Shown here: piece after piece, positions 37,041 through 54,296 of the stretch
How positions within the stretch are numbered: the stretch's first letter is position 1
How the letters are laid out: every line of letters starts with the position of its first letter
NCBI RefSeq assembly: GCF_003369915.1
Contig: NC_046675.1
Span: 3,286,001 to 3,350,000, forward strand
Origin: Drosophila miranda
Lineage: Eukaryota; Arthropoda; Insecta; Diptera; Drosophilidae
Direction: 5' to 3'
DNA length: 64,000 nucleotides
Notes under the pieces: model-generated
What the model saw: only the letters and a program-made list of their open reading frames with translations
Told to the model about the DNA's origin: nothing
Databases searched by the model: none
Position numbers and translations under genes: made by a program

Positions 37041-40000
37041 AATATGGAAAATCCTTTCCTGAAGCAAACAATTTTTTTAGTTTAGCGTTTTATCTGTGTG
37101 CCCCTTTCGCTGTTGCTTCTTTTTCAGCTTTCTGTGTTTCGTGCGCGTCACGCGGCGTCTTCGTCTTTTCCCGTTGCGCGTTTGAGTGAGTATGTGAATA
37201 TGTGAGTGCTTTTGTCGAGGGTTATGAGTGTGATTGTTATTTTGCACCAAATTCAAATAGAGAGAGAACGAAGCGAGCCGAGTACATGCGAGAGATTCTA
37301 AGCTCTCAAAAGTTACTCTCTCCTCTTATATGTATATTGCTCTCTGGCGCTCGTCGAGTATCTGTGTGCCACGTCCACGTGCCCGTCTGATCACATTTCT
37401 GTCTATCTAAAAGTGTGTGAATGTGTGTTTGCTGTTGCTCTGTTATTTCTTTGTCTCTTTTTCGCGTATTTTCTAGATTGATTTTTTAAGTTTTTTTTTG
37501 TTTTATTTGAAATGCGTTACGCGGTTGATTGTTTTAAAATGTATTTCAAATGATTGCCGGAAAAACGGTTCAACCTTAAGCTTTTGCTCTCCCGCAACCA
37601 CCATATGTACACGGCTCTCTGGCTCTCATCTCTCTCTGCCTCTCTTTGTTTTTCCTCTCCCACTGTCAGTTTCTTATTAGGGCACTAGGTTTTCATGCAA
37701 ACGTTGGAAAATTGCTGCACGTTCACACACACACGAACGCACACTTATGAAGAGCGACATTTTTGGGACAAACTTTTGCATTTCCTGTGCACTGCCAAAA
37801 GCTCGCTGCGAACATGGGGTGCAGGCTTCAAGCATTCATTGCCTTGAACAAATTGAACTTCTATCGGATTTTGCCATTCAAATTGTTTATGACATAATAA
37901 CTGAGAAATGCCCAGGCAGGCCATATGTTTGCCCTGACAGAGAGTGCGAGAGAGAGAGAGAGAGCATTCCATGCGGGGGGAACGTGAGTATGGGAGAGAA
38001 TAACGAGAAAAACTCGTTGGGGACACACAAACGAAAACGAAAAGCATTTCAAATAAAATAGTATATAAATTATGTATACGCGCTGTGTGCGTTGCGTTTT
38101 ATCAGCCTTCGGCCTCAGTCTCAGCTTCAGCTCCAGCTTTAGCCTTAGCTTGCAAGCGCTAATCAAGTGAGGGGGAGGAGGAGGTGGATGAGAGCGAGAA
38201 AAAGCTTTGTACACACACACACACACACACACTGGGAGAAAAAGAGTGTGTTCGAGTGTGTTGGTGCTGCTTTGACACACTTTTTTATGACGTCGTTGAT
38301 TTTAATTTCGTTTGCTCGTTCCAACGTTTTGTTTTTGGTGTGTGTGTTCTCGTTCTCGTTCTGCTCTTAGAAGGAGCGCTTTGCCTGCCATTTGACCATT
38401 GGAATGGGTTCCAAATAGGAAGAGGGGGAAGAGTTTCTTCCCAAGGGAATGTTTGTTGATAACATATCCACGAAGCATCTGATAAATTAACACATGTTTT
38501 GTGGCTACCTCCTCTCTCTGTCTCTCTCTCTTTCTCACCAACTGATGCTTCCAATGGGATAGATGGAAAAGCGTCTCCTTCCAGTTGGAAGTGGAATTGT
38601 TTTTGGTCGGAGGGGTTTTGACCAAGTGTTAATTAAATTTGGTACAAAATCTAGCGCGTTACAATTTCAGTTTCTTTTTTTTATATACTTTTGGTACATG
38701 AACATGTGTGTGTGTGTGTGTGTGTGAGTGTGGTTTCGTGTTTGTGTGAGTATTTATGTAACCAGCCTGACAAACGAGCGAGCGAGAGAGAGCGAGGCGA
38801 GGCGAGAGCCAGAGTAAAGCGCACATGCCAAGGCATAGATACTTTTTGGCATTGAAACAAAACGTAGTTCACAAAAAGCACACACACTCACAGACGCACA
38901 CATGAACATGCGAACACTTGCACACAGATACGGATACGGATACGACACGAAAAAAGAACTTAGAACGAAACGAAACGAAACGCAAAGAACAAGAACCGAG
39001 AACAGTAGAACAGAGCTTAGAGAGGAGATACATAGTACATATACACACACACACACACTGCGGGAAAGACACCACACACTTCTATGCCTCTCTCTCTCGT
39101 TCCCGTTCCCGTTCCCATTCCCACTCCGCTCCTCTCTGGGTAGCGCGTGTGTGCATTATTTAATTTAATTAAATTTTATTCCGTTCATTCTCATTAGACA
39201 GCAGAGCAGCCAAACCAAAACGATAGCAACAGCAGCAGCGTTGACGCTGACCCAGCGTTAGCCCACTTCGAGATACTTTTGTGCAGCACTTTTTTAATTG
39301 GTTGCTCGAAAACCACTTTTGTTTAGATACGGATTTCGATTTGATAGATTGATATTGATAGATTGTTGTTTTGGATGTTGCAGAACTTTGTGCTTATTTC
39401 GCTTCACGATTACACACACACGCACACACAGTCACAGCCTGTGTATCTGTGTGTGGTGTGGGCTTTTGTGGCATAAACATATAAACAAAACTCACAAACG
39501 ACGACGCTGGGACGCTGTGACGACTCGTCTATGAATCCAACTGAACTGAAACTGAGGAGCTGAAAACTTGAGGCAGCGCTTGCTGCTGAGATTTCTGTAC
39601 AGAAAAATTCCGATGGTGCACAGTGGTTGTGCACCCATACACCCAAACATCCGAGAGAGCCGGAGAGCGGCGCCTGTGTATCTGTGTGCAGGCCACAATG
39701 CGCTCAATCGTATCTCAATCCCATTGCGTATATTTCGGTTTTGCTTTCGAATTGGAAGAGAGCGAGCCAAGAGAGAGAGAGCGGGCGAGAGTCCCAAGAG
39801 AGCCAACTGCGCAGCGGAGAGAGTCGCTCTGGCTGCGTAAAAACAACCACTTTACGCTCATTTCGGATTCAATTTGAATTTCTATTGTGCATTTTCCAAG
39901 CAGATACCCCTCCCCCTATCGCACACCACGTATCGCAGCATCTCCAGCGTCGTCGCATTTCCTAGATGACTCTCAGAAATCCAATAGGTCATAAAGGCCA

Positions 40001-40592
40001 TAACAATACCCCGTAGATAGCCAACCCATAATGCCACTGATAAGACGAGGCGGCATGCAATGCCCCAACATTTTTGAAACTAGTCCCCATCATCACGTGG
40101 AAAGCTAAAACGGCTAAAAACACACTCCTGTGTACACAAATGAGACTCAATTTATTCGCAGATGGGCCTTCGATTTGCCTTGCAATTGCCGTAGTTTCCT
40201 CATTATCACTAATCCTACATTTTTATGTTATAGTTACATACGACTCTTCCGATTTAGACATACATGGATTGCAAGGACAGGGAGGATTCTAGAGATATCA
40301 CAAAACATAGAAAACTACATAAAATTAAGCAAAAATTATTATGAAATTACACGAGGGGCGAACCCTGCTGTGAAGTCAGTGCGTCAACGTAAAATGTTTC
40401 CAAAATCCCCGATGGAAGCATGAATAAATAAGTTATGCACATTTGGAGCAATGTGCGAGTCCTCCTGGTGCTTAAGTTTTTGACGTAGCTGAGATTGCGT
40501 GTTGCGTCAGAGATTCATGTGTTGCTGTACTTTGTTCCTGTCTATTTCCTTTTTAAATTCTGCTCCCCTTTCCCGATTCTATTCCTGGCAGA

Positions 40593-43500
40593 TCAGCTCG
40601 ATTTGGAGATATGACTGGTTACATAGGCCTCCGTCTCCATGGCACACAAAGGTGGCGCCGTAGGCGGCTCAAAATGTTCCAGGACCTGAAGAAAGGTGAG
40701 CGTGGTGCGCTCGCAGCGGTCTGCGTGCGGCATTAGGTGGCACACATCAAACTGCAAAGAACAAGGCATTTATATTGGAAACAATAAGTAAATAAATAGA
40801 AAGGTATTTTACCTTCTCCGTCTGTTGTTCTTCACCGCCGCACTGCATTAGATTCGTGCGATGCAGCACGTAGCCTACGCGCTGCGTCTTGGCCGTGTTC
40901 TTGGTGAGACGCCGCATCACGGTCACGTCCAGATCCTCGTTGGCCGATATATGATTGCTGCCAAACTGCCCCTGGGCGCCGGTCCACTCATTCTCCATAT
41001 AGATGAACTTGTCCAGGGGGTCCAACAGCGACTGCGAAGCCTTATGGGCAGCGCTCGTCAAGTATCCCGCTGGATGGACCTCTGAAGGCCGACCACAGCC
41101 AACGATCTTCTCCAGCACCAGACGAAAGATATGCAGCACCGGTTTGTTGTCCAGCACACCCTGCCCCAGACCGCGCTCATCGTCCCTGGCCAGGCGGCGA
41201 TCCTGCATGATTTCCATTTCTCCAGAGGCCAGCGATGAGCCGCCCAGCGGTTGCCCTGTGAGCAGAGTAAGTCGCATGTTGGCATCTTCGATGAACATGG
41301 CCGATGGCACCGGATAGTAGTTCGCCTGCAGTGGCAGCTTCCACAGGCGCCGTCGTTTGATGTGCTGCAGTCCATTCAGATCCGTGTAGAATACGTTCGT
41401 GCTGTCGATGTGCGTCTGGAGCCGCATCACGATCTCCGTGTTGTCCTTCACACCGATGTCCACCAAATTACGTATCTCGGGTGCCCCCCCACGCATTATT
41501 GTCTGATGGATAACATTGGGCAGACCCACAGTCACTGTCGACTCCAGCTTCCCCTCGGTGACCAGCACCACGTAATGGATCTCCGGGTAGGGTGTGGCCG
41601 GACCGTTGGGCAGGAAGAGATAAGCACCAGAGCGATCTCCGTGCTCGCGAGTTCCGTACGTGAGGAACTTTAGATGGACAGGCACATGCTCGCTGTCTGG
41701 CGTCAGCTGCATGGACTTGAGGAGGCCATACTCGGAGAAGGCCAGCGTGGGACCATTGCCCACGCGCAACGAAATGTCTCGATGCTCGCCGAATTTAACG
41801 TCCTCCGGATATAGGCCCAGGCGAACGGTCTGTGGATTGGTGCGCAACAACAGATTCGAGGCATACGAAGTGTGTCTGCAAGAGTGTTGGAAATGTGAGA
41901 AACATTCTAAAAGTATGTCTGTGGGGGGACTCACTCTGGCTTGCTGTCGGAAACGGTCAGCAAATAGGTGGACAGTCCCATGGGCGGGACGCGAGCCTTG
42001 AAGACGATGCGATACTTGGTGGTGGAGGCTTGTGGGTGTGTGGTTTTCGTCACCGTGTCGCGATGCCAGGTCCAGACGGGCGTCACTTGCGCCTCAACTG
42101 GATTGTTTGTGGAGTCGGTGACGCTGACAAATGGACTCGAGACGAAAAAGTCCACCAATTGCTCCCGCCAGTGGGGCAGAGTGTTGTGCATCACCACATG
42201 TTTGGTGGGCAGCTGATCGCCGAGAATGATGGTGGTGCGTAGGTCCTCCACTCCGGAGCCCGGCAAGCGGGAGTCGTCCAGCATGAAGTAAACAAAGTTG
42301 TAGTCGGGACTGTAGATGGAGGGCTTAGTGAGCAGGCGGTAGATGGATTGCTGCATCACAGACTGGCAACCCTTCAATGCCTTCACCATACGCTTCTCAT
42401 AATCCAGCACCACATGGTTCTTGGCGGTGCCGGTGATGCCGTCGTGATGTTGGAACAGCGACAGCTGTCGACGTGCATTCGACAACTGTCGTTCAAAGTC
42501 TGTGCTGTTCGGCCACACGTTCCAGGCGGAGAGCATCTCCGCTGACCGCACATAGTGCATCAGCACTCGATCCATGCGCTTGTGGTAGGGCCGCGACGTA
42601 TAGTAGCCACTCCAGTAGTTGTCCGCTCGGTCTGCATAGGTGAAGAAGTCGCCGCTGAGCGAGGGGAAGGTCTGCGGCTCCTGGTGCACTGCGTTAAAGT
42701 ACTCTTCGAGCGTGCCAAACTGTGCCTGGACATTGAAGTGTGGCTGGCTGTTGATGTGCTCGAAGAGTTTATCGTAGTTGACACGCTGCACATCCCACTC
42801 GGTGTTCTGCTTGAAGCGGAAGTCGTCTCCCAAGGGAACCAGCAGCACATTGGTGCGATACAGCTCGGCCTTTTTCTTCCACTGATCCACCAAGAGATCG
42901 GAACGGGCGGCCACGTTGTTGTCATCGATGGCCTTGGCCTGTACGCGCCACGGACAGTTCAGCCCGAAGGCTCCCGTTCGCTTAAAATCGAACTGGCAGC
43001 ACACCTTGGGATCGGGTCCACAGGTGTGGGGGATGTCGTACGAATAGAAAGGCATCATGTGCGTGAAGAGAGCAGTGTCCCCGGTCGTGTCCCATATCTG
43101 GCGCCAGTGGAACTCCAGCTGGCGCTGCTGGGCCAGCTCCTTCTTCACCGAGTAGTGGGTCCTTTGGATGAGGAGATTCTTGAATCCGCTCTTCTGCAGG
43201 ATGTACGGCATTGTTGGGCTGTGGCCAAAAGGATCGATGGCCCACGAGGCGGTGGGAGTTACATTGAAATTATTCTTGAGCCAGGTCTGTCCTTCGGTTA
43301 GCTGCAGCAGCACATTCCGCCAGTGCGTGTTGGCTTCATCGGGCATCACCCAGCCGCCAGTGACAAACTCCAGCTGTCCGCCCTTCACGATTCTGCAGGG
43401 AGTTGGGAAGGATAAGCAAATCCTTTGGTTATAAATTGATTCGTGCTTACGCTTTCATTAGTAGCTTCTTGTGCTCCCCCAGATCCTGATAGAAGCGCGC

Positions 43501-44141
43501 AAAGTACGAGATTTCAGCCCAAATGAACTTCATGTCAGGATTCTCGTGGAGGTGCCGCAGCGCATTGGACAGAATGTGCTTGGTGTCGTGCTGATAGTAT
43601 TCCTCGAACGTCTCCAGCCAGCCAGGATCGTTGTGCGAGTGGGGCACAACGAATACCTTCAGCTTGTGGTGCATGTTGTACTTCAAGGGATCGTACTTGA
43701 TGTTCCAGCCCTGTTTCCACACGCCGCCATCAATGTCCTTAAAGGTCATCTTGTCGTAGAGCTCCAACATCTGCACATCCACCTCTGGCACCTGCTGCAC
43801 CAGATCCACGCAACCTGACTCCTTGCGTGGACCCACCTTCACCGCCAAGCGCTCTGTTTTGACACCATCCTCCTTGGCCACCCGTGCGCGAAGATGGCGC
43901 ATTTCCACGTCATGCTCTTGCAAGCCATTCTCTAACATCTGTAGCTTGTCCTCAATGGACGAATAGTTTGGCTGAATAAAGCGAATAATTGTTTATTTCC
44001 GCTCAATGCGAGACCAATTAGTCTTACCTTTTTCTGGCTGGCTGCCGGCGCCGCAAAGTTGAGAACCACATAGAGGCTGAGGAAGACGAGCAGGATGCCC
44101 GCGCAAATTAGGAGCGCAAAGCGACGACGTATGCGCAGCAT
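40593..44141 (-). CDS. alpha-Man-IIa: Golgi alpha-mannosidase II (GH38)
   Basis: This type II Golgi membrane enzyme removes two mannoses from GlcNAcMan5GlcNAc2 during N-glycan maturation. The frame joins 44141-44028, 43971-43451, 43392-41935, 41875-40813 and 40751-40593, giving 1104 residues against about 1108 remembered for the D. melanogaster enzyme. A short basic cytosolic tail (MLRIRRR) precedes one membrane anchor at about 8-29 and a stem. The GH38 domain starts near residue 145 with PHSHNDPGW; His151 and Asp153 are expected zinc ligands. Asp265 in WAIDPFGHS is the expected nucleophile, and FQHHDGITGT holds the other zinc histidine. All five exons join cleanly. It shares a divergent 0.5-kb promoter with Task7. 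The part from 42719 upward was copied into the tandem duplication; this copy is the intact one. Confidence 0.97.
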
Positions 44142-45936
<1,795 letters not shown>

Positions 45937-46575
45937 GACAGCCGCCTGTCACTTGTGACAGACGTCTACTTGAAATAGGAGCCAAAGCTCGATTTGGAGC
46001 CAAAGAACGGGTTGGAGGCGGAGCCAATGCCAAAAGGAAGCCCAAACCCCCAACGAGGGGACGCCAAAACGTAGTTGCAATCATGTAGAGACCCAACCGC
46101 CGCATCTAATCGTTGTACAACCAGCATATACACACATATACAAGGGAGTAACCTCCGACAAATCATGGCAATATCAACCTCATCACCTACGAGGGAGGAT
46201 GTCGCCTCTTTTGGCGACCACCCTCACATTTTATACATCTCAAAAACATACAAATTTTAAGTGTGAAATCAAAGTATTATTAAAACGAATTACTCGAAAT
46301 CCTTTAGCCAACAAATGGAAACAAAATTCTGAACAAAGTAGTCGAGCAGTTAATCTTCACGGCTCCACCCCTGGGTTTTGTTCTCATTCTAAGTTCGTTT
46401 GATTCAGTGACAACACGTATATCGGTTGAACTTAAAAAATTCATTCGTTCGTCGGCCTTATTCCAGTAAGTTGCTCCTTTTTCAGAATTTTTTCTGAAAT
46501 TAAATTTTTTATTTCCTTTTTTTTTTTTTTGTGCTGTCAGTAATTTGTTAATTATTTTCAAAATTCGAGGCTGAA

Positions 46576-47969
<1,394 letters not shown>

Positions 47970-47982
47970 TCGGCCTCAATAA

Positions 47983-48065
47983 CACACCTTACACCCACCG
48001 CCCACAATCACTCACCTTACACCCACCGCAAACAATCACACACCTTACACCCACCGCCAACACAG
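47983..48065 (+). repeat. Three 28-bp tandem repeats in the betaTub85D 3' UTR (unit 1)
   Basis: Each unit contains CACCTTACACCCACCGC followed by an (A/C)ACAATCA-like end. Units start at 47983, 48011 and 48039. The array begins 13 bp after the stop codon. Confidence 0.9.
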
Positions 48066-48209
48066 ATCATATCAATCAATTCTAATGAAAATCTCACACT
48101 GTTCGTGTCTGTGCCAAAACAATGGGATATTTGGGGCCACCACTTCCACCTTACTGATGTTGTTGCACATATCTTCAGTTGGAGATGCGTTGGCTGATAT
48201 TACACAAAA

Positions 48210-48230
48210 TTACTGTTTGTAATTACTATT
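48210..48230. other. 21-bp filler at the duplication junction
   Basis: Between the end of unit 1 (...TACACAAAA) and the start of unit 2 (ACTGTGCCTG) lie 21 bases found at neither parental breakpoint. They consist of overlapping short motifs such as TTACTG, TAATTACTATT and ACTGTTTG, partly copied from the flank. Confidence 0.85.
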
Positions 48231-49554
48231 ACTGTGCCTGAACATTGAAGTGTGGCTGGCTGTTGATGTGCTCGAAGAGTTTATCGTAGTTGACACGCTG
48301 CACATCCCACTCGGTGTTCTGCTTGAAGCGGAAGTCGTCTCCCAAGGGAACCAGCAGCACATTGGTGCGATACAGCTCGGCCTTTTTCTTCCACTGATCC
48401 ACCAAGAGATCGGAACGGGCGGCCACGTTGTCATCGATGGCCTTGGCCTGTACGCGCCACGGACAGTTCAGCCCGAAGGCTCCCGTTCGCTTAAAATCGA
48501 ACTGGCAGCACACCTTGGGATCGGGTCCACAGGTGTGGGGGATGTCGTACGAATAGAAAGGCATCATGTGCGTGAAGAGAGCAGTGTCCCCGGTCGTGTC
48601 CCATATCTGGCGCCAGTGGAACTCCAGCTGGCGCTGCTGGGCCAGCTCCTTCTTCACCGAGTAGTGGGTCCTTTGGATGAGGAGATTCTTGAATCCGCTC
48701 TCTCAGGATGTACGGCATTGTTGGGCTGTGGCCAAAAGGATCGATGGCCCACGAGGCGGTGGGAGTTACATTGAAATTATTCTTGAGCCAGGTCTGTCCT
48801 TCGGTTAGCTGCAGCAGCACATTCCGCCAGTGCGTGTTGGCTTCATCGGGCATCACCCAGCCGCCAGTGACAAACTCCAGCTGTCCGCCCTTCACGATTC
48901 TGCAGGGAGTTGGGAAGGATAAGCAAATCCTTTGGTTATAAATTGATTCGTGCTTACGCTTTCATTAGTAGCTTCTTGTGCTCCCCCAGATCCTGATAGA
49001 AGCGCGCAAAGTACGAGATTTCAGCCCAAATGAACTTCATGTCAGGATTCTCGAATACACAACGAATACCTTCAGCTTGTGGTGCATGTTGTACTTCAAG
49101 GGATCGTACTTGATGTTCCAGCCCTGTTTCCACACGCCGCCATCAATGTCCTTAAAGGTCATCTTGTCGTAGAGCTCCAACATCTGCACATCCACCTCTG
49201 GCACCTGCTGCACCAGATCCACGCAACCTGACTCCTTGCGTGGACCCACCTTCACCGCCAAGCGCTCTGTTTTGACACCATCCTCCTTGGCCACCCGTGC
49301 GCGAAGATGGCGCATTTCCACGTCATGCTTTTGCAAGCCATTCTCTAACATCTGTAGCTTGTCCTCAATGGACGAATAGTTTGGCTGAATAAAGCGAATA
49401 ATTGTTTATTTCCGCTCAATGCGAGACCAATTAGTCTTACCTTTTTCTGGCTGGCTGCCGGCGCCGCAAAGTTGAGAACCACATAGAGGCTGAGGAAGAC
49501 GAGCAGGATGCCCGCGCAAATTAGGAGCGCAAAGCGACGACGTATGCGCAGCAT
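48231..49554 (-). pseudogene. Truncated, frameshifted alpha-Man-IIa copy
   Basis: Promoter, exon 1 (49554-49441), exon 2 (49384-48958) and part of exon 3 (48899-48231) of alpha-Man-IIa are present, but exon 3 is cut at the duplication junction and exons 4-5 are missing. In exon 2, 98 bp equivalent to 43547-43644 are replaced by AATA (49054-49057). This removes the PHSHNDPGW zinc-binding motif and shifts the frame to a stop seven codons later. A 2-bp loss near 48700 breaks exon 3, and 3 bp are missing near 48428. One substitution changes Glu to Lys in the stem (49330). Any product would be a membrane anchor with a stem and no enzyme domain. The intact promoter means it may still be transcribed. 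Confidence 0.95.
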
Positions 49555-51349
<1,795 letters not shown>

Positions 51350-51985
51350 GACAGCCGCCTGTCACTTGTGACAGACGTCTACTTGAAATAGGAGCCAAAG
51401 CTCGATTTGGAGCCAAAGAACGGGTTGGAGGCGGAGCCAATGCCAAAAGGAAGCCCAAACCCCCAACGAGGGGACGCCAAAACGTAGTTGCAATCATGTA
51501 GAGACCCAACCGCATCTAATCGTTGTACAACCAGCATATACACACATATACAAGGGAGTAACCTCCGACAAATCATGGCAATATCAACCTCATCACCTAC
51601 GAGGGAGGATGTCGCCTCTTTTGGCGACCACCCTCACATTTTATACATCTCAAAAACATACAAATTTTAAGTGTGAAATCAAAGTATTATTAAAACGAAT
51701 TACTCGAAATCCTTTAGCCAACAAATGGAAACAAAATTCTGAACAAAGTAGTCGAGCAGTTAATCTTCACGGCTCCACCCCTGGGTTTTGTTCTCATTCT
51801 AAGTTCGTTTGATTCAGTGACAACACGTATATCGGTTGAACTTAAAAAATTCATTCGTTCGTCGGCCTTATTCCAGTAAGTTGCTCCTTTTTCAGAATTT
51901 TTTCTGAAATTAAATTTTTTATTTCCTTTTTTTTTTTTTTGTGCTGTCAGTAATTTGTTAATTATTTTCAAAATTCGAGGCTGAA

Positions 51986-53379
<1,394 letters not shown>

Positions 53380-53392
53380 TCGGCCTCAATAA

Positions 53393-53475
53393 CACACCTT
53401 ACACCCACCGCCCACAATCACTCACCTTACACCCACCGCAAACAATCACACACCTTACACCCACCGCCAACACAG
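53393..53475 (+). repeat. Three 28-bp tandem repeats in the betaTub85D 3' UTR (unit 2)
   Basis: Same array as at 47983-48065, with no change. Confidence 0.9.
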
Positions 53476-53619
53476 ATCATATCAATCAATTCTAATGAAA
53501 ATCTCACACTGTTCGTGTCTGTGCCAAAACAATGGGATATTTGGGGCCACCACTTCCACCTTACTGATGTTGTTGCACATATCTTCAGTTGAAGATGCGT
53601 TGGCTGATATTACACAAAA

Positions 53620-54296
53620 GTGCTCTTCTGGTTAGATCACACAAACACACGCAAAACCACCCACACCTTACACCTGCACCCTGCACCTACTCAAGCCCAA
53701 AGACATTCCTCTCTTCTTTTATTTTCTGTTGCAATTGCTATGTAGATACCTGCTCCCACACTAATACATACATATATACACATGTAACAGTAATAAATCT
53801 GTTTGGAGGTTATGCTGTATGTTTTTTTTTGGGGTGGCAGTGCCTTGATTGACGTATAAATTGCAAAACCTTCCATGTGCAAAAGTGGGGTTAAATGTAT
53901 TCTCTACGAGTGATGACTCTTGACACGCCTCTGACCTCACGTTGTGCTTTTTTGCGGGGTCGCAAGCGTATCCATCCGCATCCCATATCGGGGCTACAAC
54001 CGAAAATAAAGGACTCGGACATGAACCAGAAAGATTTGGAAACGTAGCTCAAAGGAAAGCGACTACAATAATAAGCCCATCAAGAAAAGTATAGGTAAGC
54101 CTTCGCACAACAATCAACGGATTTATAGCAATATATTTTGTTTGTAGCCTTCCTTTTATTAAATGGCGTGCATGGTGCGCAGTGCCGTGCCTGTGAGAGG
54201 AACAGCAGCAGCAGAAAATACTTAAGCGTCAACGAAACTATTTATGGAACATTGCAGACATTGAGATACATTAAAATAAATTAAGCCATTGCTTGT
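53620..54296. other. Unique spacer between the duplication and the LMBRD2 gene
   Basis: This spacer contains the single-copy 3' flank of the ancestral betaTub85D locus and an A/T-rich stretch. A plus-strand interval at about 53960-54092 is open for about 40 codons in one frame (ending ...SPSRKV) but has no start, known domain or clear splice sites. I do not call a gene. The probable 3' UTR of the LMBRD2 homologue lies at the right end (AAATAAATTAAG near 54275). Confidence 0.6.

Larger units (their letters stand above)
22032..40592. other. 18.6 kb without a recognisable protein gene: ps 5' region and intergenic DNA
   Basis: No open frame here has domain-like composition. The region is a mixture of CA/TG, GA/CT and CAG-type runs, GATTT pentamers (22171-22208, in the probable ps 5' UTR) and AT-rich spacers (25570-26280, 32520-32900, 34430-35060 and 40010-40440). 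A plus-strand stretch at 27100-27220 is rich in CAACAG/ACGACAACG and resembles a 5' UTR, but the frame after its ATG (27219) is a purine-repeat translation, so I do not call a gene. Non-coding RNAs could be present; I found no convincing tRNA or other folded RNA. Confidence 0.6.

Noticed and set aside
42555-43301. 248-codon plus-strand open frame
   Set aside because: It is the antisense shadow of alpha-Man-IIa exon 3; long antisense frames are expected opposite GC-biased codons.
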